Positions 18,301-26,429 of a stretch of 58,087 nucleotides of DNA are shown in pieces. The notes under the pieces were generated by a model. It saw nothing but the letters and a program-made list of their open reading frames with translations, searched no databases and had not been told where the DNA came from. How positions within the stretch are numbered: position 1 is the first letter of the stretch; every line of letters starts with the position of its first letter. This DNA is from Phycisphaerae bacterium (lineage in GTDB: Bacteria > Planctomycetota > Phycisphaerae > Sedimentisphaerales > Anaerobacaceae): positions 1-58,087 of the forward strand of contig JAUWAY010000014.1 in NCBI GenBank assembly GCA_030601845.1, given 5' to 3'. Both the position numbers and the translations under genes were made by a program.

Positions 18301-19516
18301 GAGGCCTACGCTTTATCAACAGCAACTTTTCGAAGTCAAGCAGCGGATTGGAAAGCAAAGCCTGACGCTGAAAAGCGGCAATAGCTTCGACCTGGCGTAT
18401 GGCCTCTTCACTGCCTTCTTTTAGCGATTTTCGGAGCTGCGGCAGAGCCTTTTGATAAGCTTCTGCGCGTTCGAGGTATTCGGTGCCCCTGGCATATTTT
18501 TCTGGAAAGGATTTGGTCAGGTCCTCAATCGTCATCTTCAACGCCCTGAAATTAAAGTTTGCCAAGTCACCCCACGCTTTGCGGAACCGACACGATTTTG
18601 AATACAAATCCAAGCATTTTTCTTCGTTCTCAGCTACGCCGGAGGCAATTAGTTGCTTAAGTTCGGCCTGCAGGGTCTTATTGTTGTTTCCTAACCCCTC
18701 AACCGCACACTCGGCCAACAACTTCGTTAAATCCACCTCATTTGGATGTCGAAACCAGGTTACGATTAGTTCCTTGAGCACATCGGTTTGCATTTGGCTT
18801 GTTTCGATTGGAAAGTCACGCACCATCTGCTCTAAAAGCACGTCCACGGGACTCGGTGATAATTTGCTGTACGGCACGAGGGAGAAGTAAAACCCACCCC
18901 AGCGCGATGAGCCTGTGGTTTTACAGACAAGCTGGTTTTCTCCTTTCTGAAGTTTCAATTCCACCTTTGCCTGCTCGGGCTCAGGAAACAGGCCGTTTCC
19001 CATCTGGGTTTCGGAGAAAATCTTCGAGCCGTTAAGCCACAGTTCCAGCCCGCTCAACGCCCCCAGCCAGGCAGTTACCTTCGCAGGTTTATCAACGGTG
19101 AGCGTGCGCAATTGATACGAGATCGGTTCAGACTTATCGCTGAGGTCATGATGAACAATACCGTCATAGAAATTGAGTTGCTTGGTCCACAGGTGCCCTT
19201 GGCTGGCATCAGTCTCTGAAAAGTCAACCTTGTCGCCCGGTACAAAATCGTCCCTTTGCTTACCGGCATTTGTCCTTACGTACCAGGGCCCGAGCTTAAT
19301 AGGCCCAAGCTGCCCGCGCCACCATGCAGCGTATTTCTCTCGCGAGCTAAGCAGTGTCCGGGACCATGTATCCTTCTTGACGTACAATCGGGACATTTCC
19401 GCCCTCGTAGACTCAGCGGCAACCGCAGAAGCCAAAACCCCCGCGAGCATACTCCATGTCACCACGACAAGAAGCAACGTTACCGTTGGCCAAATCCGAG
19501 AACATTTTTTGCCCAT
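15308..19516 (-). CDS. HZS-alpha-like multidomain cytochrome c with C-terminal SUMF1/FGE-like domain
   Basis: Secreted 1402-residue protein. After a signal peptide comes a PA14/jelly-roll-like part (LWLNGSKIFSET, GENQLVCKTTGSSRWGGFYFSL), a helical stretch, then a PD40/WD40-like propeller resembling the hydrazine synthase alpha middle domain. Two haem motifs follow, CNGCH near residue 868 and CVACH near 917, and a SUMF1/formylglycine-generating-type domain from about 1130 to 1390 (FVFIPAGDFVMG, LPTEAQWEYTCRAG, MHGNVWEWTRSEY, RGGSWYDRPKRC). The FGE active site keeps only one of its two cysteines, so sulfatase activation is doubtful. First gene of a four-gene redox operon. Real hydrazine synthesis is not implied; similar proteins occur widely in planctomycetes. 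Confidence 0.8.
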   Translation of the reverse strand: MGKKCSRIWPTVTLLLVVVTWSMLAGVLASAVAAESTRAEMSRLYVKKDTWSRTLLSSREKYAAWWRGQLGPIKLGPWYVRTNAGKQRDDFVPGDKVDFSETDASQGHLWTKQLNFYDGIVHHDLSDKSEPISYQLRTLTVDKPAKVTAWLGALSGLELWLNGSKIFSETQMGNGLFPEPEQAKVELKLQKGENQLVCKTTGSSRWGGFYFSLVPYSKLSPSPVDVLLEQMVRDFPIETSQMQTDVLKELIVTWFRHPNEVDLTKLLAECAVEGLGNNNKTLQAELKQLIASGVAENEEKCLDLYSKSCRFRKAWGDLANFNFRALKMTIEDLTKSFPEKYARGTEYLERAEAYQKALPQLRKSLKEGSEEAIRQVEAIAAFQRQALLSNPLLDFEKLLLIKRRPHGDPRVSRAHRGLGNYMGMPQQASFQLNRIRQTFGWENEIAELSMSNLEQLPRRIYAPPIPRLLSGINLHFDAEKMLFAMPGSHNRWQVFEMDVIGQNLRQVTPGDQPDVDNFDACYLPNGKIIFISTAPCQGVPCNPSIKVAMSYLMDADGRNIQQLTFEQDHNYYPTVMNDGRVLYLRWEYTDIPHVWGRYLFTMNPDGTGQRAYYGSGAYWPNSIFFARPIPNHPTKVVGIASGHHIGREGELVLFDPAVGRKSTDGVVQRIPGYGGKVQPLVQDKLTEDSWPKFVHPYPLSEKYLIVSCKPTPEDLWGIYLVDVFDNMLLLKELEGYALFEPTALRKRKTPPVIPEMTNPERQDALMYVVDVYAGPGLKDVPRGSVKKLRLYTYHFAYDKTVGITNRVGTNGPWEPKRILGTVPVAEDGSAFFRVPAKTPISIQPLDAEGKALQLMRSWATAMPGEIVSCNGCHENQSSAALNRRTIAIKSKPQEIQPWRGPVRGFSFKREVQPVLDKYCVACHDGSKKSIAKELPDLRAEQGRLVVFKRNTPPVTTISGVSKKELLKKYAGVFEPSFITLRSFVRVGGLESDLRQQAPGEFYTDTSELVQMLQKSHHGVKLDSEAWDRIITWIDLNAPCHGTWRETAGMERIEQDYGRRRQLRSLYDGIDEDPESYPEMPVASIKPIKPECVPKVEVEVPHLASWPFDTVEAKRRQQQANIGSRKIDLGNGIQMEFVFIPAGDFVMGELAGFRDEQPLAHVKFEKPFWIGTFEVTNEQYACFDPFHDSRYEHAGSMIFSEYDLGPLLNQPKQPVVRISWRQAQQFCEWLSKKTGYKISLPTEAQWEYTCRAGTSSPFFYGDQDTDFSTFANMADVSIRQLAHWGRHDVPDLIPRDGRFDDGMLVTAEVGSYKPNPWGLHDMHGNVWEWTRSEYKPYPYKADDGRNDITGTGKKAVRGGSWYDRPKRCRSAFRLSYPAWQKVYNVGFRISIEVDDKVLLAAER

Positions 19517-19951
19517 CTTCTTGCTCCCTTCTTATAGCATATTAGGAATAGCGGATAGAAAAAGAAAACTAAACGCTATATCTACCTGGTGATTTTCACT
19601 TTCGTAAAACCGGCTTATCTTACTCGATGATTATACCAGTCTTGCGCACATTTGGCAAACGTTTCATTGTACGCGATTACCCGTTTGGGATAGGTTGATG
19701 AAAGCGTCCCTTTTGCCTGTAAAACGTATTCTTGGGCAGCCAAACAAAACAACACAAGGCAGTCTAAACTAAAAGCCGAAGAGCTCTTGGCTTTAATAGG
19801 GGTCACAGAAAATATGTGCGTTTCATCAAGCGGAGCCCCGACCGTGAGGGAGGGGTAATCGTCCCTGCGGTTACACAGCTGGTCAAACCTTTGGCTTTGA
19901 TTTTTGTGAGTGGTATAAGCTGAAATATTTAAAGGTCACACAGGCCTGTGA
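19517..19951. other. 435-base intergenic region
   Basis: Lies between two minus-strand genes and should hold the promoter of the redox operon, but I see no near-consensus hexamer pair. A 63-codon minus-strand ORF (19615-19806) has no recognisable motif and no good ribosome site, and is not called. A palindromic element sits at 19834-19856. Confidence 0.5.
19834..19856. repeat. AGCCCC...GGGGT palindromic element
   Basis: AGCCCCGACC, GTGAGG, then GAGGGGT: a 23-base element with outer CCCC/GGGG pairing. It matches at about 17 of 23 positions the element inside miaB (55761-55783) and resembles the palindrome at 1960-1988. Likely one copy of a dispersed family. Confidence 0.6.
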
Positions 19952-21841
19952 TCATTGAGAGTTTATCAACTTAAGCTTGAGTCCCCAATCAGTGTTGGAC
20001 CTTGTTGGGTTGTCCGGGAAATTTGGTAAAGCAATTTTGCCTGCAGAATCGGCAATCAATATCTCAACATCTGCGTCGAACCACTCACCAACCCGCGGGT
20101 CAAACCAGCTCGCCTTATATTGTCCGCTGGATTGTGCACCCGACAAAGTCGCCTGGAGGCAGTCCTTCTCAAAGTATAAAAGGAAGAAATCCTTGTTTGC
20201 GGTGCGCGAACAATAAGCCCATCCGGTCCAACCTTTGGCTTCGCCCGATTTGTTTGGCGAGACCAGATTGACAAGGGGAACAAGATCTCGATACCGGCGC
20301 CCCTCAGACAAAACAAAGCTTCGTAAATGCCGCATTTGCTCTCCGGAGGGCCATTTTATAGCGTCCCAAATATGGTTTTTCTTAACATCCTCGACTTCAC
20401 CGGCCCACATAGCTCCACCATTTGGAGCCCTATCCCCCGCACCGTAGATGTGGCCTCCCAGTCCTCCGGATAAGGCGCTGCCATACATTGAAGAGCGACA
20501 ACGCAGTGCCGAGGTCTCCGACCCGCCAGCTGCGCCAAGCATTCCAGCATAATAGGGCTCTCCATTGATGCCCGGCATAGCCGGTGTTGCGTTGAAGATT
20601 TCCGTCAAAAGGGCGTAGCTGTCGTGATAACGGCTGCGGTTACCTATTTGATGGAAGGTGAGCCATTTTGCTTTATCTCTATGGTCAAAATATTTAAGTG
20701 ATGAACCGGCAGGGTTGCAGCCGGCCAGTGTGCCAAACGGCGGATGCCCATACTTTTCAATTACCTGGTTGGCAGCCTGGTTCCAATGCTCTGCCGCCAA
20801 ACTTCTATCAGAATCGAAATGGATAGGACTGAAGAGGCAGATGTTGGCCTGATAGCGTCTCCAGATGTACTGAATATATCTGGCGTAGGATTCCGGCCAG
20901 TCATAATACTTCTTCCAGGCCGGGCCGATGTCGCGGCGGGCAACTTCGATAAAAGCAATGTTCCCATGAGCATTCAAGTAGTCAATCTTCTTATCAAGAT
21001 TGTGGAAATACTCAGGATTGACTCGGTCAACATCCGGGAAATAACTTTCGTGGCCGGGCACCTTGCCTGGGAAAAGAAATGCGCGATTACCATTCTCGTC
21101 GGTCATATCCTTGGCGCTATCTGTTCCGGCCTGCGGCCAGGCTGCGCGCAGTTGCGTCCCATCGGGCATATTGAACCGTGGAGGCTTATCGTCATTGGCC
21201 CAGTTCGGAAATGCGGCTATCATGGCAATGCAATTGAATCCCTGTTTCCTGCGAAATTTCACATAATCCTTGAAGCCGGCATCCGGACCAATAGGGTGTT
21301 CCTTATCGCCATCACGCCATCTGTACCGAAAAGTCGAAGCAGACCACCACGTGTCGCCCAATAGAAAAAAGGGTGTCCCGTCGGCGTATTCAAAAGTGTG
21401 ACCGTTTGCGGATGCCTTGATTATACCCCGCCTGCAGGGATTTTCATTTTTTTCCGTTTCATCCCAGGCCGTAGCAATAAATTTGCCTGTCTTGCCGTTG
21501 AGCCCCGAGTCGGGTTGACTGGACCCGCTGCTCCAGGTCCACATTCCGGGAGTAGTGGCCAGAACATGCACACGGAATGTGTTGCCACCGTCCCAGAATC
21601 CAAAGCATCGCTTGTTGAATCCCGGCCCTTTGAGATCAACCCAGACTTCCACCTCCTTATAGGGATTTTTATACGATTCCTTCGCATGCAGGATGATATC
21701 TACTTTCTCCCATGCGTGATAAGTGTCGGCAAAAACTATGTTGAACATTCCCGAGAAAACAGTAATGGCCACAAAAAAAGTCAGGCCAGATACTGCGTGA
21801 CCTCTTAGCCCTCCTGGTCGAAATATTGGGTTGTTGTTCAT
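19952..21841 (-). CDS. DUF5060/DUF4038 putative glycoside hydrolase (apiosidase-like)
   Basis: Secreted enzyme with an N-terminal DUF5060 beta-sandwich (YHAWEKVDIILHA, FWDGGNTFRVHVLATTPGMWTW) and a DUF4038 TIM barrel (DGTPFFLLGDTWWSA, FKDYVKFRRKQGFNCIAMIAAFPNW, ending in a C-terminal domain with WFDPRVGEWF). DUF4038 enzymes act on plant or algal polysaccharides; the precise bond is unknown. The ATG at 21841 is used: upstream in-frame codons would overlap the previous gene, and a signal peptide starts soon after (VSGLTFFVAITVFSGMFNIVFA). Third gene of a three-gene sugar operon with an enolase-superfamily enzyme and a large glycosidase. Confidence 0.83.
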   Translation of the reverse strand: MNNNPIFRPGGLRGHAVSGLTFFVAITVFSGMFNIVFADTYHAWEKVDIILHAKESYKNPYKEVEVWVDLKGPGFNKRCFGFWDGGNTFRVHVLATTPGMWTWSSGSSQPDSGLNGKTGKFIATAWDETEKNENPCRRGIIKASANGHTFEYADGTPFFLLGDTWWSASTFRYRWRDGDKEHPIGPDAGFKDYVKFRRKQGFNCIAMIAAFPNWANDDKPPRFNMPDGTQLRAAWPQAGTDSAKDMTDENGNRAFLFPGKVPGHESYFPDVDRVNPEYFHNLDKKIDYLNAHGNIAFIEVARRDIGPAWKKYYDWPESYARYIQYIWRRYQANICLFSPIHFDSDRSLAAEHWNQAANQVIEKYGHPPFGTLAGCNPAGSSLKYFDHRDKAKWLTFHQIGNRSRYHDSYALLTEIFNATPAMPGINGEPYYAGMLGAAGGSETSALRCRSSMYGSALSGGLGGHIYGAGDRAPNGGAMWAGEVEDVKKNHIWDAIKWPSGEQMRHLRSFVLSEGRRYRDLVPLVNLVSPNKSGEAKGWTGWAYCSRTANKDFFLLYFEKDCLQATLSGAQSSGQYKASWFDPRVGEWFDADVEILIADSAGKIALPNFPDNPTRSNTDWGLKLKLINSQ

Positions 21842-21864
21842 AATAGCTCGCCTTCTTTCGTTTT

Positions 21865-23100
21865 TCAGTCGAAGAATCCGGAGCTTTCTCCCAAGTGCTT
21901 TTGGCACACCTCTTCGTTCAGCTCCACGCCCAGTCCGGGCCTGTTGGGTAATTCCAGATATCCGTCTTTGTAAATTGGCCCATCGTGCTGGATAATGTCC
22001 TGCCAGTGAGGCAGCTCCACACTGTCAGACTCGAGGGCTATGAACGAGCGGATAGCCAGACAGGCATGTCCCGAGGCAATGGTGCCAACCGGGGTGCACA
22101 TATTGTGGCAGAGCATATTAATGTAGTACAGGTCGGCCCAGTCGGCGATTTTCTTCATCTCCAACAGACCACCACATTTCTGGGCATCCGGCTGGATGAT
22201 GTCACAGGCCTGCTTTTCAATGAAGGGACGGAAACTCTGTCGGGTGTACAGATTCTCGCCAGTGGCAATGGGAACCCTGCTGGCAGCGGTAAGACGCGCA
22301 AAAGCATCGGCATTATCCGGCGGTATCGGGTCTTCGATAAACCACAGGTTGAGGTGCTCGGTCATCTGGATGAACCGCAGCGCATCGCGGGTGTTGTATT
22401 TCCAGTGCAGGTCAACACCCAGCGGAAAATCGGGACCTATTTCCAACCGAATCGCTTCCAGTATCCTCACCCACGCTTTCATATCCTGCGACGAGAGAGT
22501 ACGGTTCCATCTCTCACCACGAAACCGGTTAAGGTCGAACTTTATTGCCCTGAAGCCCAGTGACAGCGAGCGCTGCGCCTCTTCTACCCAGGGCTTGGGG
22601 TCGACGACATTCGGCGAACCGGTATCGTGATAAATCAGCACCTTGTCGCGAAACTTACCGCCCAGCAAGACGTAGACGGGGACGTTGAGGATCTTGCCGG
22701 CAAGGTCCCACAATGCAGATTCAATCCCCGCTATTGCACCGGTAAGCGAGCCCGACCGTGAGCCCTGCCCAACGCCGGACTCCGTCATCTTGTGATAGAG
22801 ATAGTCCACCTGAAGGGGGTCTTCGCCAATGATATGACGCTTGATACTGTGGATGTGACTGATAATTCCTGCGCGGTTGTAGGCTTCGCCCAGACCGTAA
22901 AGGCCGGAGTCGGTGGTCACCTTTACCAGGTGCGCATCATATTTTATCTTCACCGAAGCAGTTTTTACATCACGGACCTTCACTTTGCCCAATTCCGTGG
23001 TCGCCTGGGGCATGGCCTGAAGCACCCGAGGTTGCTCGGCCAGGAAACCAGCCGCCGCGACACCACCAGCCGCAGCCAGAAACTTTCTTCGACTCAGCAT
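21865..23100 (-). CDS. Tat-exported enolase-superfamily dehydratase (galactonate dehydratase-like)
   Basis: 411 residues with a clear twin-arginine signal (LSRRKFLAAAGGVAAAGFLA) followed by an MR/MLE fold. Motifs: FRAIKFDLNRF (K-x-D), LGVDLHWKYN (metal Asp plus D-x-H), WFIEDPIPPDN and ATGENLYTRQ (metal Glu). The order and the D-x-H resemble D-galactonate/mannonate-type dehydratases, so a sugar-acid dehydratase is likely, but the substrate cannot be read from the sequence. Export of such a dehydratase is unusual outside planctomycetes. AAGGAG ribosome site. Sits between two glycosidase genes in the same direction. Confidence 0.88.
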   Translation of the reverse strand: MLSRRKFLAAAGGVAAAGFLAEQPRVLQAMPQATTELGKVKVRDVKTASVKIKYDAHLVKVTTDSGLYGLGEAYNRAGIISHIHSIKRHIIGEDPLQVDYLYHKMTESGVGQGSRSGSLTGAIAGIESALWDLAGKILNVPVYVLLGGKFRDKVLIYHDTGSPNVVDPKPWVEEAQRSLSLGFRAIKFDLNRFRGERWNRTLSSQDMKAWVRILEAIRLEIGPDFPLGVDLHWKYNTRDALRFIQMTEHLNLWFIEDPIPPDNADAFARLTAASRVPIATGENLYTRQSFRPFIEKQACDIIQPDAQKCGGLLEMKKIADWADLYYINMLCHNMCTPVGTIASGHACLAIRSFIALESDSVELPHWQDIIQHDGPIYKDGYLELPNRPGLGVELNEEVCQKHLGESSGFFD

Positions 23101-23217
23101 TAGTTTATCTCCTTATACCGGTTTGCCAGAAACGAAAGTAACTAAAAAAAATTTCTTGTGGAATCAATTCTTATCTTAGCTGTGCAATGCTGGTTATCTT
23201 CTCACACTTTCCACAGC

Positions 23218-26136
23218 TTATCGCCGCAGCCTGACAATTACGTAAGGAGTCTGGCTTTCCAAATCCGGATAAATCTTGCCGTTGTCTTTATTGTCCATCA
23301 CTTCAAAGAGGTACATAAAATCCCATTTCGGCTGGACAGATGCCGTCTGCAGGATTGCCCCGGGCGACGAGGCAAAATATCCGGTCACGAGATCGATTTG
23401 TTCGCGTGGGATTACGACCTGATACTCGTTTTTCTTTCCCGTGGGGTGCATCTCCACAGATTGGTAATCCTGGAACTGAGTGACACCGCGATACCGCAAA
23501 CGAACCCACTTGACCCCGGATGGGTCTCGCACATCAGCAGTGATTGTCAGAGGGTTATGAGCTGGGGTATTGGTTATCGGCGTATGAGTCAAAACAGGAG
23601 GTTCGTTATCGTTCGTAACCATTACAGCAATGGGGTTGGCCTTGCCATTTTTCGGATAAGTCACCCGTTTGCCTGTCTGGTCAACAACCTCAATGAAATA
23701 ATTTAAATCCTCGGTTACTTCCGAACCGGCTATCACCGTGCTATAAACAAAAGGCTCAACTTGCTTCATACTAACATAACGGTAACCTTGCTGAACATTA
23801 CCGAAACCGACTCTAACGCTGCTGACAGGGGCTTCTCCACTCACCGTTGCCCTTATGACAAGGTCTTCGCCAGGTGCGCTCCTTCGAACCGGAACATGTG
23901 CAATCACCGGCCCGTCGGCCTTGATTGCAGGTTGATATTTTTTTCTTTGCACCTGAAGTTTTTCGAGGTCTATTTTGAGCAATTCCAGCTCGTCCCTCCA
24001 GTGGGGCGGCTCGCTCCGGCCCATCATCAAATCGTCTGCATACACGTCGCCGGCTGCTTTGACGATTTTCTCATACGCATCGATAGCATTGGTTTCGTGA
24101 GATATCGCATCATTGAGCGCGGCAACATCCCCCGTGAGGTCGAACAACGCCCAACTGACTCCCGCTGGTATTCTTCGCGAATGGTACAGAGCCAGGTTCG
24201 CCAGAATCTTCAGGTCCACAATGGTGGAATTGAATTCCTTGTTTTTGTTCTTACCGATACGCTTTTCCGCCTGCGTGGTGAGGTCGAGAATGTCCGCCGA
24301 TGCCCGCGCGAACCATTGGCTGGTCTCCCGCGGCCAGATTTTTGCCGACTCCTCGCCCTCGAGATGATATTGCGCCGCTTCGTCCATCCCGAGGAAGATT
24401 TGAATATCGCTCGGACGCGTCTTCGAGTATTTTGCCAGTTCTCCGCCCCGGTCTTTCTCCGGGAATCCGCTCATCGTCGGGAAGTTGAACATGGCGTAGG
24501 CGATCGTGCGCGGCAACACCTGGCTGGCGCGATGGAGCGCCCGCTGCACATAAGGGGCCGCCTCTTTACCAAATCGCCTTTCAAATTCCTTCTCCCAAAC
24601 CTCCGGAGGAGCATCGGGATTGTATCCCAATCGGCCGAAAACCTGGAAGAAATGCCAGTAGCGCTCGAACTCCCAATCGTAGTACTGATACGGCGATTTG
24701 AGGATGTCGAACGGCTCTGCTAAAGGATGGACCCCCATTTTTGTGGCCAATGGTCCGTTCACCTCGAATCCGTCGCCGTCATAGAGATGCGTGCTGGCGG
24801 CGAAGCGACGCACGTATTCCGGGTCGCCCCAGAGGAGGAGCTTCGTCGTGCCCGCGTTCCAAAGTTTCCAGTGCATGCGGTATCTTTGCGGATAGCACAA
24901 GAGGTCGGCGTAGCCGTGCCTGCGGTCGAGTTGATTTCTTCTGTTAATGTGAGTCGGGTGGAACGGTAGCCCCATCTGTTCGGCCCAGTACTTGGTGGTG
25001 ACTCGAAAATCGACGCCCACCTCGCGCGCCTTTTCGATCACCGCGTCGGGCAGCCCTTTGGCACGCATGTCCACCCGAACCGGGCGCTCGTTGTTCTTGA
25101 TGGTCTGGAAGACGCTGCCCCAGAAGTCCAGCAATTCCTTCTCGTCGCGCGAGAGGCCCGATTCCCAATGCATCCGGAACTGGATGGCGTCCAGGTCGGG
25201 AACAAGGCGCAGCAGTTTCGCCAGCGCTGCCTTCGTGTAAGGGACCGCGTTTTGCTGCGTTACCCCGACCGGATGATGGTATTCGGGCCTGCGAGAGATG
25301 TGGTCCCAGATGCCGAGCGTGAAGTTCAGGCCACGGTCGTGGGACATCTTTATGATTCTGTTCAGGGCGTCGAGGTTCCGTTGTTGCTCTTTTTTCGAGA
25401 GGCCTTCGACGTAAACATCCGGATATCCTTCCACGTCGAAAAAATACGGATAGGCCGGGGAGTGCGGCGTCGAAGGATTGTAGCCAAGGATGAACACAAA
25501 CGTGTTGAACCGGTTTTCCGCCAGCGTGTCGAGGTAACGGGCCCAGTACGCTTTGTCGTAAAGAAAACTTTCGACGTATTCTCTTTGCATCGTGTATATG
25601 GAAAGCGCGCGTTCGGGCACAGCCGGTTTTTCTCTTGTCTCGCGAACCTCTTTCAAGGGGTTATTTTTATCAGTGGACCAGTCGATGCGATCTGCCACAT
25701 CCAGAAGCGCATACATCAAACCCCGGTCATCAGCTCCGCTGACCAGTAATACTTTCTTACCCCGCCACCTCGTATTTTGAATCATCAGCGATTCTGCACC
25801 CTGTGGCGGTGTAATTCGCAAAGAGTTGAGCAATTTTGCCGCTTCGCCTGAACCTTCGGCCAGGCCGGCTACAATCAGAATATCTCCACGAGCTTTCTCT
25901 ACAGTCGAAACCTCTTCAAAAGGTACGCCTTTGTCCTGTAATGTCAATTTCGTTTTCTTCAGTCCGTGTTGAACGGCAGGGCCGACCTCCTTGTCCGCTA
26001 TCAGAGAAACTTTTATACCCGCAGCTGCAAAGACACTTTTTGCACAACCGAAACCCGGCAAATTCACCAGCGCTAAGGAGACAAAAACCATTAAGTTAAG
26101 CCTTCTGATGTTCTTCATAATATCAAATCTCTTCAT
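23218..26136 (-). CDS. large secreted GH67/GH20-like glycoside hydrolase
   Basis: 972 residues: signal peptide, an N-terminal alpha/beta domain as in GH20/GH67 enzymes (ILIVAGLAEGSGEAAKLLN, DDRGLMYALLDVADRIDW), a large barrel (YWARYLDTLAENRFNTFVFILGY, FTLGIWDHISRRPEYHHP), a helical domain, and two Ig-like beta domains at the end (PVRRSAPGEDLVIRATVSG, PAHNPLTITADVRDPSGVKWVRLRYRG). No exact family assignment is possible by eye; an exo-glycosidase on uronate or amino-sugar substrates is plausible. A second in-frame ATG at 26118 could be the true start. First gene of the three-gene sugar operon. Confidence 0.65.
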   Translation of the reverse strand: MKRFDIMKNIRRLNLMVFVSLALVNLPGFGCAKSVFAAAGIKVSLIADKEVGPAVQHGLKKTKLTLQDKGVPFEEVSTVEKARGDILIVAGLAEGSGEAAKLLNSLRITPPQGAESLMIQNTRWRGKKVLLVSGADDRGLMYALLDVADRIDWSTDKNNPLKEVRETREKPAVPERALSIYTMQREYVESFLYDKAYWARYLDTLAENRFNTFVFILGYNPSTPHSPAYPYFFDVEGYPDVYVEGLSKKEQQRNLDALNRIIKMSHDRGLNFTLGIWDHISRRPEYHHPVGVTQQNAVPYTKAALAKLLRLVPDLDAIQFRMHWESGLSRDEKELLDFWGSVFQTIKNNERPVRVDMRAKGLPDAVIEKAREVGVDFRVTTKYWAEQMGLPFHPTHINRRNQLDRRHGYADLLCYPQRYRMHWKLWNAGTTKLLLWGDPEYVRRFAASTHLYDGDGFEVNGPLATKMGVHPLAEPFDILKSPYQYYDWEFERYWHFFQVFGRLGYNPDAPPEVWEKEFERRFGKEAAPYVQRALHRASQVLPRTIAYAMFNFPTMSGFPEKDRGGELAKYSKTRPSDIQIFLGMDEAAQYHLEGEESAKIWPRETSQWFARASADILDLTTQAEKRIGKNKNKEFNSTIVDLKILANLALYHSRRIPAGVSWALFDLTGDVAALNDAISHETNAIDAYEKIVKAAGDVYADDLMMGRSEPPHWRDELELLKIDLEKLQVQRKKYQPAIKADGPVIAHVPVRRSAPGEDLVIRATVSGEAPVSSVRVGFGNVQQGYRYVSMKQVEPFVYSTVIAGSEVTEDLNYFIEVVDQTGKRVTYPKNGKANPIAVMVTNDNEPPVLTHTPITNTPAHNPLTITADVRDPSGVKWVRLRYRGVTQFQDYQSVEMHPTGKKNEYQVVIPREQIDLVTGYFASSPGAILQTASVQPKWDFMYLFEVMDNKDNGKIYPDLESQTPYVIVRLRR

Positions 26137-26143
26137 TTTACTT

Positions 26144-26204
26144 TAGTTCGTGGTTATGAGTTCGTAGTTCGTTGTCTATGAAGTATCAACTATGAACAAT
26201 GAAG
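26144..26204. repeat. low-complexity repeat AGTTCGT/TATGAACAATGAA
   Basis: Contains repeated AGTTCGT words (26145-26173) followed by CTATGAA and TATGAACAATGAAG. The word TGAACAATGAA recurs near 49670. Degenerate tandem-like spacer just upstream of the large glycosidase gene. Confidence 0.6.
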
Positions 26205-26307
26205 TCAATTAATTGTAACTGCCTGCCGAAGGAATCGGAAGTTATTTTTCAGGGGCATTATGCCGGGTTCGCTTACTATCTATTGGCTGGAATTAGTGCA
26301 CGTATCA

Positions 26308-26339
26308 CAGCCGTGCGCTCCGCAGCAAAATAAATTCAG
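26308..26339 (+). repeat. dispersed repeat copy 2 (CAGCCGTGCGCTCC)
   Basis: Second copy of the element at 11300-11333, same orientation, about 28 of 32 positions identical. The two copies are 15 kb apart, both in short intergenic regions of the accessory segment. Confidence 0.7.
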
Positions 26340-26429
26340 TTAGGGTGGTTTGGAATCAGTTGAAAATTTGGGATAGATTTGGTATAATGATGAAATCGAA
26401 GGTCTTAGGAGGGTTATTAAATCAGGTAT

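Noticed and set aside
15308-19516. Hydrazine synthase activity, hence anammox metabolism
   Set aside because: HZS-alpha-like domains are widespread in planctomycetes; no beta/gamma subunits, HAO or other anammox genes are seen.
19615-19806. 63-codon minus-strand ORF in the gap before the HZS-like gene
   Set aside because: No ribosome site, no recognisable motif, composition like the surrounding non-coding sequence.
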